Below are positions 27,932 to 38,668 of a stretch of DNA of 64,000 bases, in pieces. How positions within the stretch are numbered: position 1 is the stretch's first letter; every line of letters starts with the position of its first letter. Under the pieces are notes generated by a model. The model saw nothing but the letters and a program-made list of their open reading frames with translations. It had not been told where the DNA came from and did no database searches. The stretch covers positions 558,001 through 622,000 of the forward strand of contig NZ_BSVB01000001.1 of NCBI RefSeq assembly GCF_030161895.1. Direction: 5' to 3'. Origin of the DNA: Pseudolysinimonas kribbensis. Its GTDB lineage: Bacteria; Actinomycetota; Actinomycetes; Actinomycetales; Microbacteriaceae. Position numbers and translations under genes: made by a program.

Positions 27932-30718
27932 ATGGCGAGCTTCACGTTCGCAGCCGGCAACGCGACGAAGCTCCTCCGGCTGCCCCTCTACGCGCTGGGT
28001 GCGGCCGCGTCGCTCGTGGTGCCGAGGAATCCCCGGCTGTGGGTGTTCGGTTCCGGCACCGGTCCCGGCGAGGGCGCACTCCCCTGTATCACGCCGCCCG
28101 CGCGCGGCTGCCGGCGGACGTGCGGCTGGTCTGGCTCGCCTCCACCGATGCCGAGCTCGCCGGCGCGCGCGACCTCGGGCTCGACGTGGAGCGCAAGCGC
28201 GGGTGGCGGGGATTCCGCCTCACCCTCCGCGCCCGTGTCGCGGTGGTGACCCACGGCTTCGGCGACGTGAACCGCTACGGCACCCGCGGGGCCCTCACGG
28301 TGCAGCTGTGGCACGGCATCCCGCTCAAGAAGCTGCACCTCGACTCCCCGGCCACCCTGCGGCTCCCGCTGCTGCCCGACCATCCGCTGGTCCGGAACGT
28401 CATGCGACGGGCCTACCGGTTCGCGGGCCGGGGCATCGGGCTGTTCCCGGTCGCGTCGGAGCTGGTGGCCGAGCGCATCCGCAGCGCATTCGGGGTGCGG
28501 CCCGAGCGGGTCGTCGTCACGGGCGACCCCCGCGACGATGCCTTGCTGACAGGATCGGCCGACGAGAGGACCCAGACCGCCCGCGATCGGATCGCTCGGG
28601 CCGTGGGCCCCCTTCCCGAGGGCGCGCAGCTCGTGCTGTACGCGCCCACCTGGCGCGACGGGGCGGCCGACCCGGGCGCGCCGACCCCGGACGAGTGGAC
28701 CGCGATCGCGGCATGGGCGGAGCGCTCCAACGCGGTCCTGCTGGTGAGGGCGCACCCGCTCGGGGCGGGCGACTACGCACGGGGACCTGCGGTCTCGCAC
28801 CGGGTGCGGCTGCTCTCCCCGCCCTGCTGCCCGAGATCACGCCGGCCCTCGCGGCCATCGACGGGCTCGTGACCGACTACTCCTCAATCGCCTACGACTA
28901 CGCCTTGGTCGGCGGGCGGATCGTGTTCTTCGCCCCCGACGTCGAGCTGTACGCCCAGAGCCGCGGGCTGTATCAGAACTATCGCGACGTCACCGGCGGC
29001 GCGTATGTCACGACCTGGCAGAACGTGCTCGACCGGCTCGACGCGCCGGCCGACGCGGCGCGCGTGCGCTGGCTGCGCGACGAGCACGTCGACCGGCTCG
29101 ACGGCCGCGCGACCGAGCGCGTGCTCGCCGAGCTGCTGCGCCGGGTGGACGTACCCGGAGCGGACGCGCACGGGATCGACGAGGGCGCTCCGGCCACGCC
29201 GCGCCCGGTCGTCACGGCCATCGCCTTCCACGGCGATCGCCTGAGCGTGCGGGTCAAGCCCGGCGACTCGGCGTGGACGGGCGGGACGCTCTCGCTCGAG
29301 GGGCCCGCTCGCGCGTCGTCGGCTCCGAGGGCTCATTCCGACTGCTCGCCGAGCGCTGGGGGTCGGAACCGCTCGCCCTGCCGTCGGGCGAGTACTGGCT
29401 CGGCATCGCGGCCGCGCGGGCCGGTTCGATCACGGCTGAGGGCGCCGCCGCTCCGATCAGCACGCGGGTGCACGTCGAGGCCGAGTTGCCCGACGAGCTG
29501 CGGCATCCGTTGTTCCGCGCCTCGGTGCACGCTCGCGCCGGCGGCCTGGTGCTGCGCATCGAGCCTCCGCTCGAGGACGACGAGCGCGGCGCGGCGGCAC
29601 AGAAGCGGCTCGAGCGCGCCTACCGCCGAGATCGGCGCCCGCTCGAGGACGCCGTCTTCCTCGAGAGCTTCTACGGGCAGAGCACCGCCGACAACCCCGG
29701 CGGCATCGCCGACGCCCTCGCGGCGACGCGGCCCGGCACCAGGCGCTACTGGAGCGTGATCGACCGCTCCGTTCCGGTGCCTTCGGGCGCGAGCGCACTG
29801 GTCGAGGGCTCGCGCGAGTGGTGGCAGGCGCGGGCGACCGCGCGCGTGCTCATCGTCAACGACTGGTTGCGCAAGCGGTACCGTCGGCACCGGGATCAGC
29901 ACGTGCTGCAGACCTGGCACGGCACCATGCTCAAGCGCCTCGCACTCGACCGGGCGCGTAGCGGCATCCGCGGACTGCGCACCCGGCTCGCCGTCCAGCG
30001 CGAACGACGGCGCTGGGATGCCCTGCTCGCCCAGAACGCGTACAGCGCCGAGATCTTCCGCTCGGCATATGCGATGCCGGGCCCGATCTGGCAGACCGGC
30101 TATCCCCGCAATGACATCTTCGCGTCGCCCGACCGGGCGGCGACCGTGCGCACGCTGCTGGGGATCCCGGCCGGCGCGCGCGTCGTGCTCTACGCCCCGA
30201 CCTGGCGCGACGATCGCACCGAGATGGTCGACTACGTCGACCTGGCGCGCTTCGCCGACGAGCTCGGCCCGGGCCACGTGCTGCTGGTGCGCGGCCACTC
30301 GCGCACCCTCCGCTACGGCCAGGACGTGGTCGGCGAGCGGCTGCTCGACGTGACGAGCTACCCGAGCATGGCCGACCTGCTGCTGGTCGCCGACGTTCTC
30401 GTGACCGACTACTCGTCGTCGATGTTCGACTTCGCCGCGACGGGCAAGCCGATGGTGTTCTTCACCCCGGACCTCGCCCACTACAGCGAGGACCTCCGCG
30501 GCTTCTACTTCGACCTGCTCGCCGAGGCGCCGGGACCGGTCGTCGCGACCCGCGAGGAGCTGCACGTCGCGCTCGCCGCCGCCGAGCGCGGCGCCCCCGA
30601 CTACGCCGCCCGTCGCGCCGAGTGGCGCGAGCGGTTCACGCCCCTCGACGACGGCCAGGCGGGCGCACGAGTGGTCGAGCGCCTGATCGCGGAGGGCTGG
30701 CTCCCCGCTCGCGAGTGA
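27932..30718 (+). CDS. Fused double CDP-glycerol-type glycerophosphotransferase
   Basis: About 929 residues from ATG 27932. Two complete TagF-like transferase units lie in one chain. Unit 1 (about 60-430) has LWHGIPLKKLHLD, LYAPTWRDG and LVTDYSSIAYDYA; unit 2 (about 580-925) has TWHGTMLKRLALD, LYAPTWRDD and LVTDYSSSMFDFAATGKPM. A beta-rich linker separates them. Two units could add alternating residues or prime and extend a polymer. Three one-base losses occur, at C4 28081-28084, C4 28817-28820 and the GGGGCCC run 29300-29306; each correction restores continuous homology. It diverges from the single-unit enzyme at 26567. Confidence 0.82.
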
Positions 30719-30771
30719 CCAGTTTTGCCGCTCCGCGGCAGTGACGCGTGCACAATTCGGTCATTCGCGGG

Positions 30772-31818
30772 TCAGGACTCGGTGCGCGAGGTGTCGACGG
30801 CATCCCGGGCCCCGCGGATCACGCCGACGATGAAGCCGACGCCCCAGCTCAGGTGCATCGTCGCCGTCGCGAGCGCGAAGCGCAGCCAGTCGACGAGGTC
30901 GCCGCCGCGCCGGAACGCCGCCGCGGCCAGCAGGCCGAGGTAGAGCACCGGCGGCACGTAGGCGAGCGCGAGCACCCAGCCCCACCAGCCGTGGAAGACA
31001 CCGGTCGCGTGCAGCGGGATGAACACGATGGCGACCACGACGTTCGCGACGAGCACCGGCGGGGCGAAGAAGCGCAGCGGGTTGCGCCCGCCCAGGCGCC
31101 GCACGAGCTCCCCGCGCCAGATGCCGGTGGCGACGAACTGGCGAGCGAGCTTCGGCCACGTGCTGCGCGGCCAGTACGTCACGCGCAGCAGCGGGTCGAG
31201 CCACACCAGGTGGCCGGCCTCGCGCAGGCGGTAGTTCAGCTCCCAGTCCTCGCCGCGACGCAGACTCTCGTCGTATCCGCCGACTCCCCGGATGACGTCG
31301 CGCCGCATGATGCCCATGTACGCCGACTCCGCCGGGCCCTCGACGGCATGCTCGCCGTGGTACGCGCCGCCGCCGAGGCCGAACCGGCTGTTGTACGCGC
31401 GCGCGACCGCCGCCTGGAAGCCGGGCCTCCCGGTCGCGACCATGATGCCGCCGAGACTCGCCGCACCCGTGCGGGTGAGGTCGGCGACCCCGCGGAGGGT
31501 GTAGCCCTCGGAGAGCTGCGTGTGGGCGTCCACGCGGACGATCACCGGATGCCGGCTCGCCTCGATCGCGCGGTTCAGGCCGATCGGGATGTCCATCCCC
31601 GGGTTGTGCACCGTGCGGATCCGGTCGTCGGCCGCCGCGAGGCGGGCGACGATCTCGTCGGTGCCGTCGGTCGACGGGCCGACCGCGAGCACGATCTCCC
31701 ACGGCCCGGGATAGTCCTGTGCGACGATGCTCGCCACCGCGGCTTCGAGGTAGTCCGCTTCGTTGAGCACCGGCATGACGTACGAGACGCCGGGAGGGTC
31801 GTCGGGCGTCGACGGCAT
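30772..31818 (-). CDS. GT2-family membrane glycosyltransferase
   Basis: 348 residues from ATG 31816-31818. The GT-A domain has VSYVMPVLNEADYLEAAVASI, DxD-like VRVDAHTQL and the acceptor-site GGYDESLRRGEDWELNYR; the last 120 residues form about three membrane helices. This resembles ExoA-type succinoglycan glycosyltransferases. Together with the flanking glycerophosphotransferases it probably decorates or builds the wall polymer; the sugar is unknown. Confidence 0.86.
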   Translation of the reverse strand: MPSTPDDPPGVSYVMPVLNEADYLEAAVASIVAQDYPGPWEIVLAVGPSTDGTDEIVARLAAADDRIRTVHNPGMDIPIGLNRAIEASRHPVIVRVDAHTQLSEGYTLRGVADLTRTGAASLGGIMVATGRPGFQAAVARAYNSRFGLGGGAYHGEHAVEGPAESAYMGIMRRDVIRGVGGYDESLRRGEDWELNYRLREAGHLVWLDPLLRVTYWPRSTWPKLARQFVATGIWRGELVRRLGGRNPLRFFAPPVLVANVVVAIVFIPLHATGVFHGWWGWVLALAYVPPVLYLGLLAAAAFRRGGDLVDWLRFALATATMHLSWGVGFIVGVIRGARDAVDTSRTES

Positions 31819-31887
31819 GGGTCCTCGCTCTGTGCTCGTCCGAGAAGCTCGGGATCGGCTCCGACGCTATCAGGCGCACAAACAGCG

Positions 31888-31921
31888 GCGCGGGAGCCCG
31901 TCGACCGGGTCTCCCGCGCCG
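31888..31921 (-). terminator. Hairpin terminator after the HtrA-like gene
   Basis: GGCGCGGGAG (31888-31897) pairs with CTCCCGCGCC (31912-31921), with extra CCG/CGG pairs closing a TCGA loop. It lies 18 bases downstream of the protease stop codon and is followed in the minus direction by GCTGTTTG, only weakly T-rich. Confidence 0.65.
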
Positions 31922-31938
31922 CCGGCGGTGCGTCGGGA

Positions 31939-33555
31939 TCAGCTCGCGGTGAGCGTTCCGAGGGTGACGTCGACCGTGTGCGACGAGTCGTCGCGCTGGT
32001 ACGTGACCGTCGCCTTCGTCTTCGGCGCGAGCGCCCGCACCTGCGCGGTGAGGTCGCTGCTCGAGGTGATCGGGATGCCGTTCAGCTGCGTCACGACGTC
32101 GCCCTTCTGCAGGCCGGCGGCTGCCGCCGCGCCGCCGTCGGTCACGCTCACGATGAGCGCACCGACCGTCGAGCTCTTGTCGGCGGTCGCGTCGGTGACG
32201 GAGGCGCCGAGCAGGCCGTGCGTCCCCTTGCCGGTCTTCTCGATCTCGCTCGCGATGCGCTGCGCGAGGCTCGCGGGGATCGCGAAGCCCACGCCGATCG
32301 ATCCGGTCTGGCCGGACGTCGACGTGCTGCCGGTGCTGGCGATGGCGACGTTGATGCCGACGAGCTTGCCGCTGCTGTCGACGAGTGCGCCGCCCGAGTT
32401 GCCGGGGTTGATGGCGGCATCCGTCTGGATGACGGGAAGCGAGATCTCGGCCGACTGGGTCGATGGGGTGGCGTTGCCGTTGCCGCCGTTGCCGAAGTTC
32501 CAGAAGTTGAACGGGCCGGTGCCGCCGTTGTCGTTCGGACTCGACTTATCGCCGTTGCCGGTGTCGGGGGCCGCGGACGACTCGATCTGGATGCTGCGGT
32601 TCAGGGCGCTCACGATCCCGTCGGTGACCGTGTTCGACAGCCCGAGCGGAGCGCCGATCGCGACGACCCGATCGCCGACGTTGAGCCGCGACGAGTCGCC
32701 CCATTCGATGGGGGTGAGGCCGGTCGCGTTCTGCAGCTTGATGACGGCGAGGTCGACGATCGGGTCGGTGCCGATCACCTTCGCCTTGTACAGCTTGCCG
32801 TCGTAGGTGGTCACCTCGACCTTGCCGCTGCCCGAGTCGCCGTCGAGCGTCACGACGTGCGTGTTGGTCAGCACGTAGCCGTCGTCGCTCAGCACGACGC
32901 CGGATCCGGTGCCGGCCTCATCGCCCGCGGTCACGTTGATCGTCACCACCGACGGGCCGGCCTTCTTGGCGATCGCCGTCACGGCGTTGACGTCGCCGGA
33001 GTTGTTGATGGTGATCGTCTGCGGATCGCCGGAGGTGCTCTGCTGCTGCGACGGGCCGTTGTGATCGATCAGCGCCGAGACTCCCGCCGCCGATCCGCCA
33101 CCGACGATCGCGCCGGCGATCAGAGCGATCACGACGGGGATCGCGATGGAACGCTTCTTGTCGGCGGTGGTGGGTGCTCCGACCGTGCCGGGCGCGGTGG
33201 CGACGGCTGGGGCGCCCGGACCGCCGGAAGCGCCGGCCGTGGGGCCTCCCGCGACGGGTGCCGTCGGGTAGGCCGCAGTCGGCTGGTAGGCGGGCTCGGG
33301 TGCGGCGGAACCGCGGTAGGTCGACGGAGACGGGGTGGCATCCGGGATCACCTCGGTCTCGGCCGCCGGGGTCTCGGCGGCCGGCGTCTCGGTGGCCGGG
33401 CTGTCGGTCGCCGAGTCGGCGGGAGCGCCCTGCGTCGTCATCGCCTCGGAAGCGGGGGTCGCGTCGGGAGCGGGGACCGCGCCGGACGGAGTCGACGGCG
33501 TCGGGTCCTGACCGTCGGCCGGAGTCTCGTCGGAATGCTGCGTGGGGTCGGACAT
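31939..33555 (-). CDS. HtrA/DegP-like membrane-anchored serine protease with PDZ domain
   Basis: 538 residues from ATG 33553-33555 with AAAGGAG upstream. Order: a 130-residue cytoplasmic Thr/Pro/Ala-rich tail, one membrane helix (IAIPVVIALIAGAIVGGG), a trypsin-like domain with the triad His in TNTHVV (about 229), Asp in IVDLAVIKL (about 265) and Ser in NPGNSGG (about 386), and a C-terminal PDZ domain (about 440-535). A Gly/Asn-rich insert (FNFWNFGNGGNGN) lies in the protease domain. It degrades or refolds damaged proteins outside the membrane. Confidence 0.93.
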   Translation of the reverse strand: MSDPTQHSDETPADGQDPTPSTPSGAVPAPDATPASEAMTTQGAPADSATDSPATETPAAETPAAETEVIPDATPSPSTYRGSAAPEPAYQPTAAYPTAPVAGGPTAGASGGPGAPAVATAPGTVGAPTTADKKRSIAIPVVIALIAGAIVGGGSAAGVSALIDHNGPSQQQSTSGDPQTITINNSGDVNAVTAIAKKAGPSVVTINVTAGDEAGTGSGVVLSDDGYVLTNTHVVTLDGDSGSGKVEVTTYDGKLYKAKVIGTDPIVDLAVIKLQNATGLTPIEWGDSSRLNVGDRVVAIGAPLGLSNTVTDGIVSALNRSIQIESSAAPDTGNGDKSSPNDNGGTGPFNFWNFGNGGNGNATPSTQSAEISLPVIQTDAAINPGNSGGALVDSSGKLVGINVAIASTGSTSTSGQTGSIGVGFAIPASLAQRIASEIEKTGKGTHGLLGASVTDATADKSSTVGALIVSVTDGGAAAAAGLQKGDVVTQLNGIPITSSSDLTAQVRALAPKTKATVTYQRDDSSHTVDVTLGTLTAS

Positions 33556-33657
33556 CTCTGGGCTGCTCCTTTCGCGAGCGCTGCCAGCATCCAGTCCGTA
33601 GCTGAGTGTTGGATAAGGCAGCCCTGGGAGCCTACTTCCGTCAACCCATGGAAGCCC

Positions 33658-34494
33658 TCAGCATCCGGGACCACCGGGGTCGCTCGCGCAATCCCGGCTC
33701 ACCAGCACCGTCGTGGCATCCCCGACGGTGATGTGGAGGTCGTTCGCCGGCGCCGTGATCACGCCGTCGATCGGCCGGAATGCGGACCCGTCGAAGCGGT
33801 ATTCGGCGTGATAGTCGACGCGGAGTCGGATCGTGTAGTCGCCCTCCGCCGCGTAGACGTGGCTGGTCGGCGTCGGATCGAACTCGGGCAGCCGGAGTTG
33901 CTGCCACGTGCCACCCGGAGTCCCGCGGGCTGCCGCGGTGCCGTCGCCGTACGTCCAATGGAACGCGAACGCCGTGAAGCGGACCCCGGCGGGACGACCC
34001 AGCAGCGTGCCTCCGACGACCTGTGAGGGGGCGACCGCGTAGAAGTTGGTGTCGAGACCCGCGACCGTCCAGCCGTCGGGCTGCATGTTGTCCACGCTCG
34101 GCTGAGGGCGGAATGTCGCGATGTCGGAGATCGTGACGGCAGGCGTGCCGGGCTTAGGGAGCGAGGACGGAGGGGCTCTATATCCGCTAAAGCACCGGCC
34201 ACCAACAGGGATCGCACACCCCGCAGCATGATTAGGGCGACTCGTACCCACCTTGTTCGCCCCACTACGTCGGGTTGGCTGATGGCCAGGAGACGACGTA
34301 ACCGCTCCCAGCTGAGCACTGTCGCCTTTGGACGACGAACTCACGGCGCATGAACCGTCCCGGATGTCGGCCGGACTGCATTGGTTCGATCTGACCGTAG
34401 GCAAGAACCCAACGCTGAGTGCCGCGCTGGCCGCGATCGCGACAACCGAGAGGAACCTAATGGCAGAAGTTCGCGCCATCCCAAACCGATTCAT
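33658..34494 (-). CDS. Secreted protein with PKD-like C-terminal domain
   Basis: About 278 residues from ATG 34492-34494; ATG 34479 and TTG 34503 are alternatives and none has a clear ribosome binding site. A signal peptide (residues about 8-28) is followed by a Ser-rich, poorly conserved region and a C-terminal domain with FAFHWTYGDG, HVYAAEGDYTIRLRVDYHAEY, as in PKD-domain proteins of Microbacteriaceae. The start lies inside the end of the upstream lipoprotein gene, suggesting coupling. Base composition in the first half is distinctly less GC-rich than around it, suggesting recent acquisition or relaxed constraint. Confidence 0.65.
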   Translation of the reverse strand: MNRFGMARTSAIRFLSVVAIAASAALSVGFLPTVRSNQCSPADIRDGSCAVSSSSKGDSAQLGAVTSSPGHQPTRRSGANKVGTSRPNHAAGCAIPVGGRCFSGYRAPPSSLPKPGTPAVTISDIATFRPQPSVDNMQPDGWTVAGLDTNFYAVAPSQVVGGTLLGRPAGVRFTAFAFHWTYGDGTAAARGTPGGTWQQLRLPEFDPTPTSHVYAAEGDYTIRLRVDYHAEYRFDGSAFRPIDGVITAPANDLHITVGDATTVLVSRDCASDPGGPGC

Positions 34495-34996
34495 CGCTGA
34501 CAAGCAGACGCGAGCGCTTCCACTGAAGGGTCACAAGCGTCGGGTACACGGTCTCTCGGCCTGAAACTGATGTGTCATTCCCCTGAGCATCAACAATGAG
34601 CACCGCGGAGACGTCTAGACACGCATATATTTGCGCTCCCGTTGGCCGAGACCCCAACAGAGACGAAAGGTTCGCCGGGCGAACGTGTTCCACGATCGAT
34701 TTGCCGACTTGGCGACGGCCACTTGACTTGAACTTGCTAATCGATTCCATCGAGGCCTTGAGCGCCTGCGCGGTTGCCACCTGAGACAAGCCGCGATCAT
34801 TCGCAAGCGTCAATGACTCATCGACTGCGGCTTCATACGCGCGGTACGCCTTCTCCGCCGCCGCCAGCGCCTCGGCGTCGGTCCGGAACACCGGAGTCGC
34901 CGTGGGTTTCGGCGACGAGGTCGGATGCGGCGCCGGCGTGCATCCGACGAGGACCAGGGCGGCCGCACTCACCAGAGCGAGGGCCGCGATCCGCAT
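34457..34996 (-). CDS. Small lipoprotein of unknown function
   Basis: 179 residues from ATG 34994-34996. Signal peptide with lipobox LVGC (LALVSAAALVLVGC), then a Pro/Thr/Ser linker, a helical central part (EALAAAEKAYRAYEAAVDES) and a C-terminal YPTLVTLQWKRSRLLVSDESVW segment, the layout of small actinobacterial lipoproteins. No known family function. It overlaps the PKD gene start by 38 bases. Its 3' half is relatively AT-rich. Confidence 0.65.
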   Translation of the reverse strand: MRIAALALVSAAALVLVGCTPAPHPTSSPKPTATPVFRTDAEALAAAEKAYRAYEAAVDESLTLANDRGLSQVATAQALKASMESISKFKSSGRRQVGKSIVEHVRPANLSSLLGSRPTGAQIYACLDVSAVLIVDAQGNDTSVSGRETVYPTLVTLQWKRSRLLVSDESVWDGANFCH

Positions 34997-35125
34997 AGAG
35001 GAACGGTACGGCAACCCCCGAACCGCCACCCCCGTCATCCACAGCCGACGGAGCGCGCGATCCGGCCTCCATCGACCCCGCCGGAGCCTGCAATCGGTGA
35101 GCACGCGCAACTAGATTGGCAGACG

Positions 35126-36345
35126 ATGACCGTCACCGGAGCCTGGTCTCGCGCCGCACGCGGGGCGATGCTGCTCGACGACGCCGGACGGATGAGTCCC
35201 ACCATCTTCGCCGAGATGTCGGCGTTGGCCGTGGCCACGGGCGCGATCAATCTGGGCCAGGGCTTCCCCGACGAGGATGGCCCGCGCGAGGTGCTCGACG
35301 CCGCGAAGCGGGCCATCGACGATGGCATCAACCAGTACCCGCCCGGCATCGGCATGCCGATCCTGCGCGAGGCGATCGCCGAGCACCAGCGTCGCTTCTA
35401 CGACCAGGCGGTCGACCCCGACACCGAGGTGCTCGTGACGGCCGGCGCGACGGAGGCGATCGCCGCGTCGCTGCTCGCGCTGCTCGATCCGGGCGACGAG
35501 GTCGTCACCCTCGAGCCCTTCTACGACTCGTACGGCGCGATGATCGCCCTCGCCGGCGCGCGACACGTGGGCGTCCCGCTCCGCTGGCCCGAGTTCGCCC
35601 CCGACCACGACGACCTGCGTGCCGCCGTCACCGATCGCACGCGCGTCATCCTGATCAACAGCCCGCACAACCCGACCGGCACGGTGCTGGACCGCGCGAC
35701 GCTGGAGCTGATCGTCGAGCTCGCCCATCGGCACGACGCGATCATCCTCACCGACGAGGTCTACGAGCACCTCACCTACGACGGCGCCCGGCACATCCCG
35801 ATCTCGACGCTCCCCGGCGCCCGCGAGCGCACGGTCACGATCTCCAGCGGCGGCAAGACCTTCGCGACCACCGGCTGGAAGGTCGGGTGGATCGTCGCCC
35901 CGCCCGTCCTGCTCGGCCCCATCCTCGCGGTCAAGCAGTTCCTCACCTACGTCAGCGGTGCCCCCTTCCAGCCCGCGATCGCGACGGGCCTCCGGATGCC
36001 GGACTCCTTCTTCACCGGGACGGCGGCGACCCTGCAGGCCAAGCGCGATCTCCTGAGCGAGGGCTGCGCCGCGCCGGCTTCGGCGTCGCCCGCCCGCGGG
36101 GTTCGTACTTCGTCATCGCCGACGCGGCGCCGCTCGGGTACGACGACGCGGTCGACTTCTGCCGCACGCTGCCGGGGCTGGCGGGCCTGGTGGCGATCCC
36201 GGTCACCGCGTTCATCCGTCCGGACCGGCGCGACGGCTCGCGCTCGCTCGTCCGGTTCGCGTTCTGCAAACGCGTCGCCGTGCTCGAGGATGCCGTGGCG
36301 CGGCTCTCGAGCCTGCCCCAGGTGCCGCGGGTGACCGTCGGGTGA
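35126..36345 (+). CDS. PLP-dependent class I/II aminotransferase
   Basis: About 406 residues from ATG 35126. Fold type I features: NLGQGFPDEDGP, NQYPPGIGMPILREAIA, INSPHNPTGTV, LTDEVYEHL with the PLP-binding Asp/Tyr and the Schiff-base lysine in SSGGKTFATTGWKVGW. The sequence is closest to the DapC/YbdL/kynurenine aminotransferase branch; the amino donor is not certain. The frame breaks at GGG 36061-36063; one added G gives LSEGLRRAGFGVARPRGSYF and a stop at 36345. Diverges from the lipoprotein gene. Confidence 0.86.
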
Positions 36346-36421
36346 CCGTGTTCTGGAAGGGGTGGAGGGACCCCGTGCTCGTCCTATGCTGGCGAGGACC
36401 CGACCCGAGGGGATTCACGCC

Positions 36422-37054
36422 GTGACGCTCAGGGGCCGAACGCGCGATCGCATCCTGGATGCCGCCAGCGACATCGTCGTCAACGACGGTGTCGCCGCCG
36501 CGACCCCGCGCGCCATCGCGAGTCGCGCGGAGCTCGACGAGGTCGAGATCCACGAGGTCTACGCCACGCACGAGGCGCTGCTCATGGATCTCCTGAATCG
36601 CGAGTACGAGGGCATCCGCCGCATCGTCGCCGACAACATCGAGCGCGACCCCGCGGGCGGGCTGCTGTCACGGATCTTCCGTTACTCTCTCGGCGCCCTG
36701 CACGAGCGCCCGCTCGCGCGGGCCCTGTACCTGCAGGACCCGCAGAGCCTGAACCAGATCATCCGAGCCACCCACGACACGGAGTTCTTCCCGAACATGG
36801 GCGCCGACCGGCCCTTCCTCGAGTCGCTCCAGCGCGCCGGCATGATCCGCGACGACGTCGAGGTCGGGGCGCTCACCTCGTTCCTGAGCGCGTACATGGC
36901 GGGCGTCGCCCTCATCGCACCCGGCACGGATGTGGACGAGGCGACCGCGGCCCTGTCGCTGCTGCTGGAGCGCGGGGTGGATGCCGAGGTGGCCGACACC
37001 GAGGCCGGCAAGCGCGCTCTCTTCGACCTGCTGGGTCGAAGCGCGGAGTCCTGA
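36422..37054 (+). CDS. TetR-family transcriptional regulator
   Basis: 210 residues from GTG 36422, chosen because VTLRGRTRDRILDAASDIVV is the normal TetR beginning; an upstream start at 36362 would add 20 unconserved residues. The HTH lies at residues about 22-55 (AATPRAIASRAELDEVEIHEVYATHEAL). The C-terminal helical domain binds an unknown ligand. No palindromic operator was obvious around it. Confidence 0.82.
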   Translation: MTLRGRTRDRILDAASDIVVNDGVAAATPRAIASRAELDEVEIHEVYATHEALLMDLLNREYEGIRRIVADNIERDPAGGLLSRIFRYSLGALHERPLARALYLQDPQSLNQIIRATHDTEFFPNMGADRPFLESLQRAGMIRDDVEVGALTSFLSAYMAGVALIAPGTDVDEATAALSLLLERGVDAEVADTEAGKRALFDLLGRSAES

Positions 37055-37128
37055 GACCGGCGGCGCTGCCTGCTGCCCCGCTGCGCACGGCTCGCTAGGC
37101 TGACGCGCACCAGCGCGAGGAGGCATCC

Positions 37129-37814
37129 GTGACCAGCAGCGAGCAGACCCCGGAACCCCGGCCGATCGGGGTTCGGACGACCACATCCTCGACGACGTCG
37201 CCGACCCGATCGGCACGGTCACGCGAGCGGTGTGGGGGCTGGTGCTCATCCGCGGCATCCTCGCCGTGATCTTCGGTCTCCTCGCGCTGTTCGCGCCCGT
37301 GCTCACGCTCTACGCGATCGTCTTCGTGTTCGCGGCGTACGCCCTCGTGGAGGGCGTCATCCAGATCGTGCACGCCATCCGGGTGCGCCATCGCGACCGC
37401 CGCTGGGGCTGGCTGCTCGCGACCGGCGTCATCGCCGTGATCGCCGGCATCGTCGCGTTCGTCTTCCCGGGCGCGGCCGGCCTCGTCTACGGCTCCTTCG
37501 GCCTCGCGCTCATCGCGTTCTACTCGGTGATGATGGGCATCGCGGGATTCCCGGCGGCGGCGAGCGCGACCGACGGCGGCCGCAAGGTGCTCGGCTACAT
37601 CGTCGCGGGACTCAGCATCGTGCTGGGCGTCGTGCTGGCGATCATCCTCGTCGCGCAGCCGGTGCTCGCGATCATCAACCTGATCTGGGTCGTCGGAGTG
37701 TGGGCGATCATCATCGGTGTCACGCTGATCATCGCGGCCATCGGGGCGCGCACCCGCGCTACCGGGCGGCGGGCTCCGCGATCCGGAAGCGGCGCAGAGC
37801 CAGCGCAGGGTTGA
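37129..37814 (+). CDS. HdeD/DUF308 family membrane protein
   Basis: About 228 residues from GTG 37129, which follows a GCGAGGAGG ribosome binding site. After an acidic N-terminus it has six membrane helices in three repeats (WGLVLIRGILAVIFGLLALF; WGWLLATGVIAVIAGIVAFVF; and later), typical of HdeD-like proteins associated with acid stress in enterobacteria; role in actinobacteria unknown. The frame breaks at G4 37168-37171; adding one G gives IGGSDDHILDDVADPIGTV and joins the membrane part. Its end overlaps the converging hydrolase gene by 56 bases. Confidence 0.78.
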
Positions 37815-38594
37815 TCCGCCGCACCTCGGCGACCCGCGCGGGCGAGATCCATCCGACGGCGACCTCGCCGTCGCGCTCGCCGGCCGTCGCGACCTCCACC
37901 CCCATCGGGTCGACGATGAGACTGTTGCCCACCCCGACGGGGGCGCGTGGTCGGCCGCCGCGAGGTAGATCGTGTTCTCGATCGCGCGGGCCGTCGCGAG
38001 GGTGCGCCAGTGCGCCTCCTTGAGCGGGCCGCGCACCCACTCGCTGGGCATGACGACCAGGTCGGCACCGGCATCCACGAGCCGGCGGGTCACCTCGGGA
38101 AAGCGCACGTCGTAGCAGGTCTGCAGCCCGACGGTGAACCCGGCGAACGGGAAGGTCGCGGGCGCCTCGAGCGGTCCGGGCGCGAGCCAGTCGCTCTCGC
38201 GCGATCCGAACGCGTCGTAGAGGTGGAGCTTGCGGTAGGCGCCGACCAGCTGACCCTGCGGGTCGAGGGCGACGACGGTGTTCGCCACGCGCTCCAGGTC
38301 GCCGGTGAGCCGTTCGATCATCCCGGCGACCAGGTGGATGCCGAGCTCGCTCGCCAGCTCCGCCAGCGCCCGCACGAACGGACCGTGCAACGACTGGGCG
38401 TGCTCGACCGCCTCGGCGCCGGCCATCGTGCGGGAGAAGTAGGAGGAGTACTCCGGGAACACCACGAGAAGGGCACCGCGATTCGCCGCGTCCCCCGCGA
38501 GCCGCTCGATGCTCTCGAGGTTCGCCTGCTCGTCGGCGCCCGGCGCGAACTGGGCGACCGCGATCGCCACGGAGGCGGGCGTCGGCGCGGACAT
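37759..38594 (-). CDS. Carbon-nitrogen hydrolase (nitrilase superfamily amidase)
   Basis: About 278 residues from ATG 38592-38594. The Glu-Lys-Cys triad is visible: FPEYSSYF, YRKLHLYDAFG and LQTCYDVRFPE. The family hydrolyses amides such as omega-amides (Nit2-type), carbamoyl putrescine or nitriles; VVFPEYSS and RKLHLYDAFG fit the Nit2/omega-amidase group best. The frame breaks at G5 37939-37943 (C on the coding strand); one added base gives APPVGVGNSLIVDPMG and the stop at 37759. Confidence 0.85.
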
Positions 38595-38668
38595 GCGCTC
38601 AGCCTAGGCGGCCACGGCCGGGCGATCCCCTTATGCGGCCGTTACGCCGCCGCCGCTAGCCTGACCGC

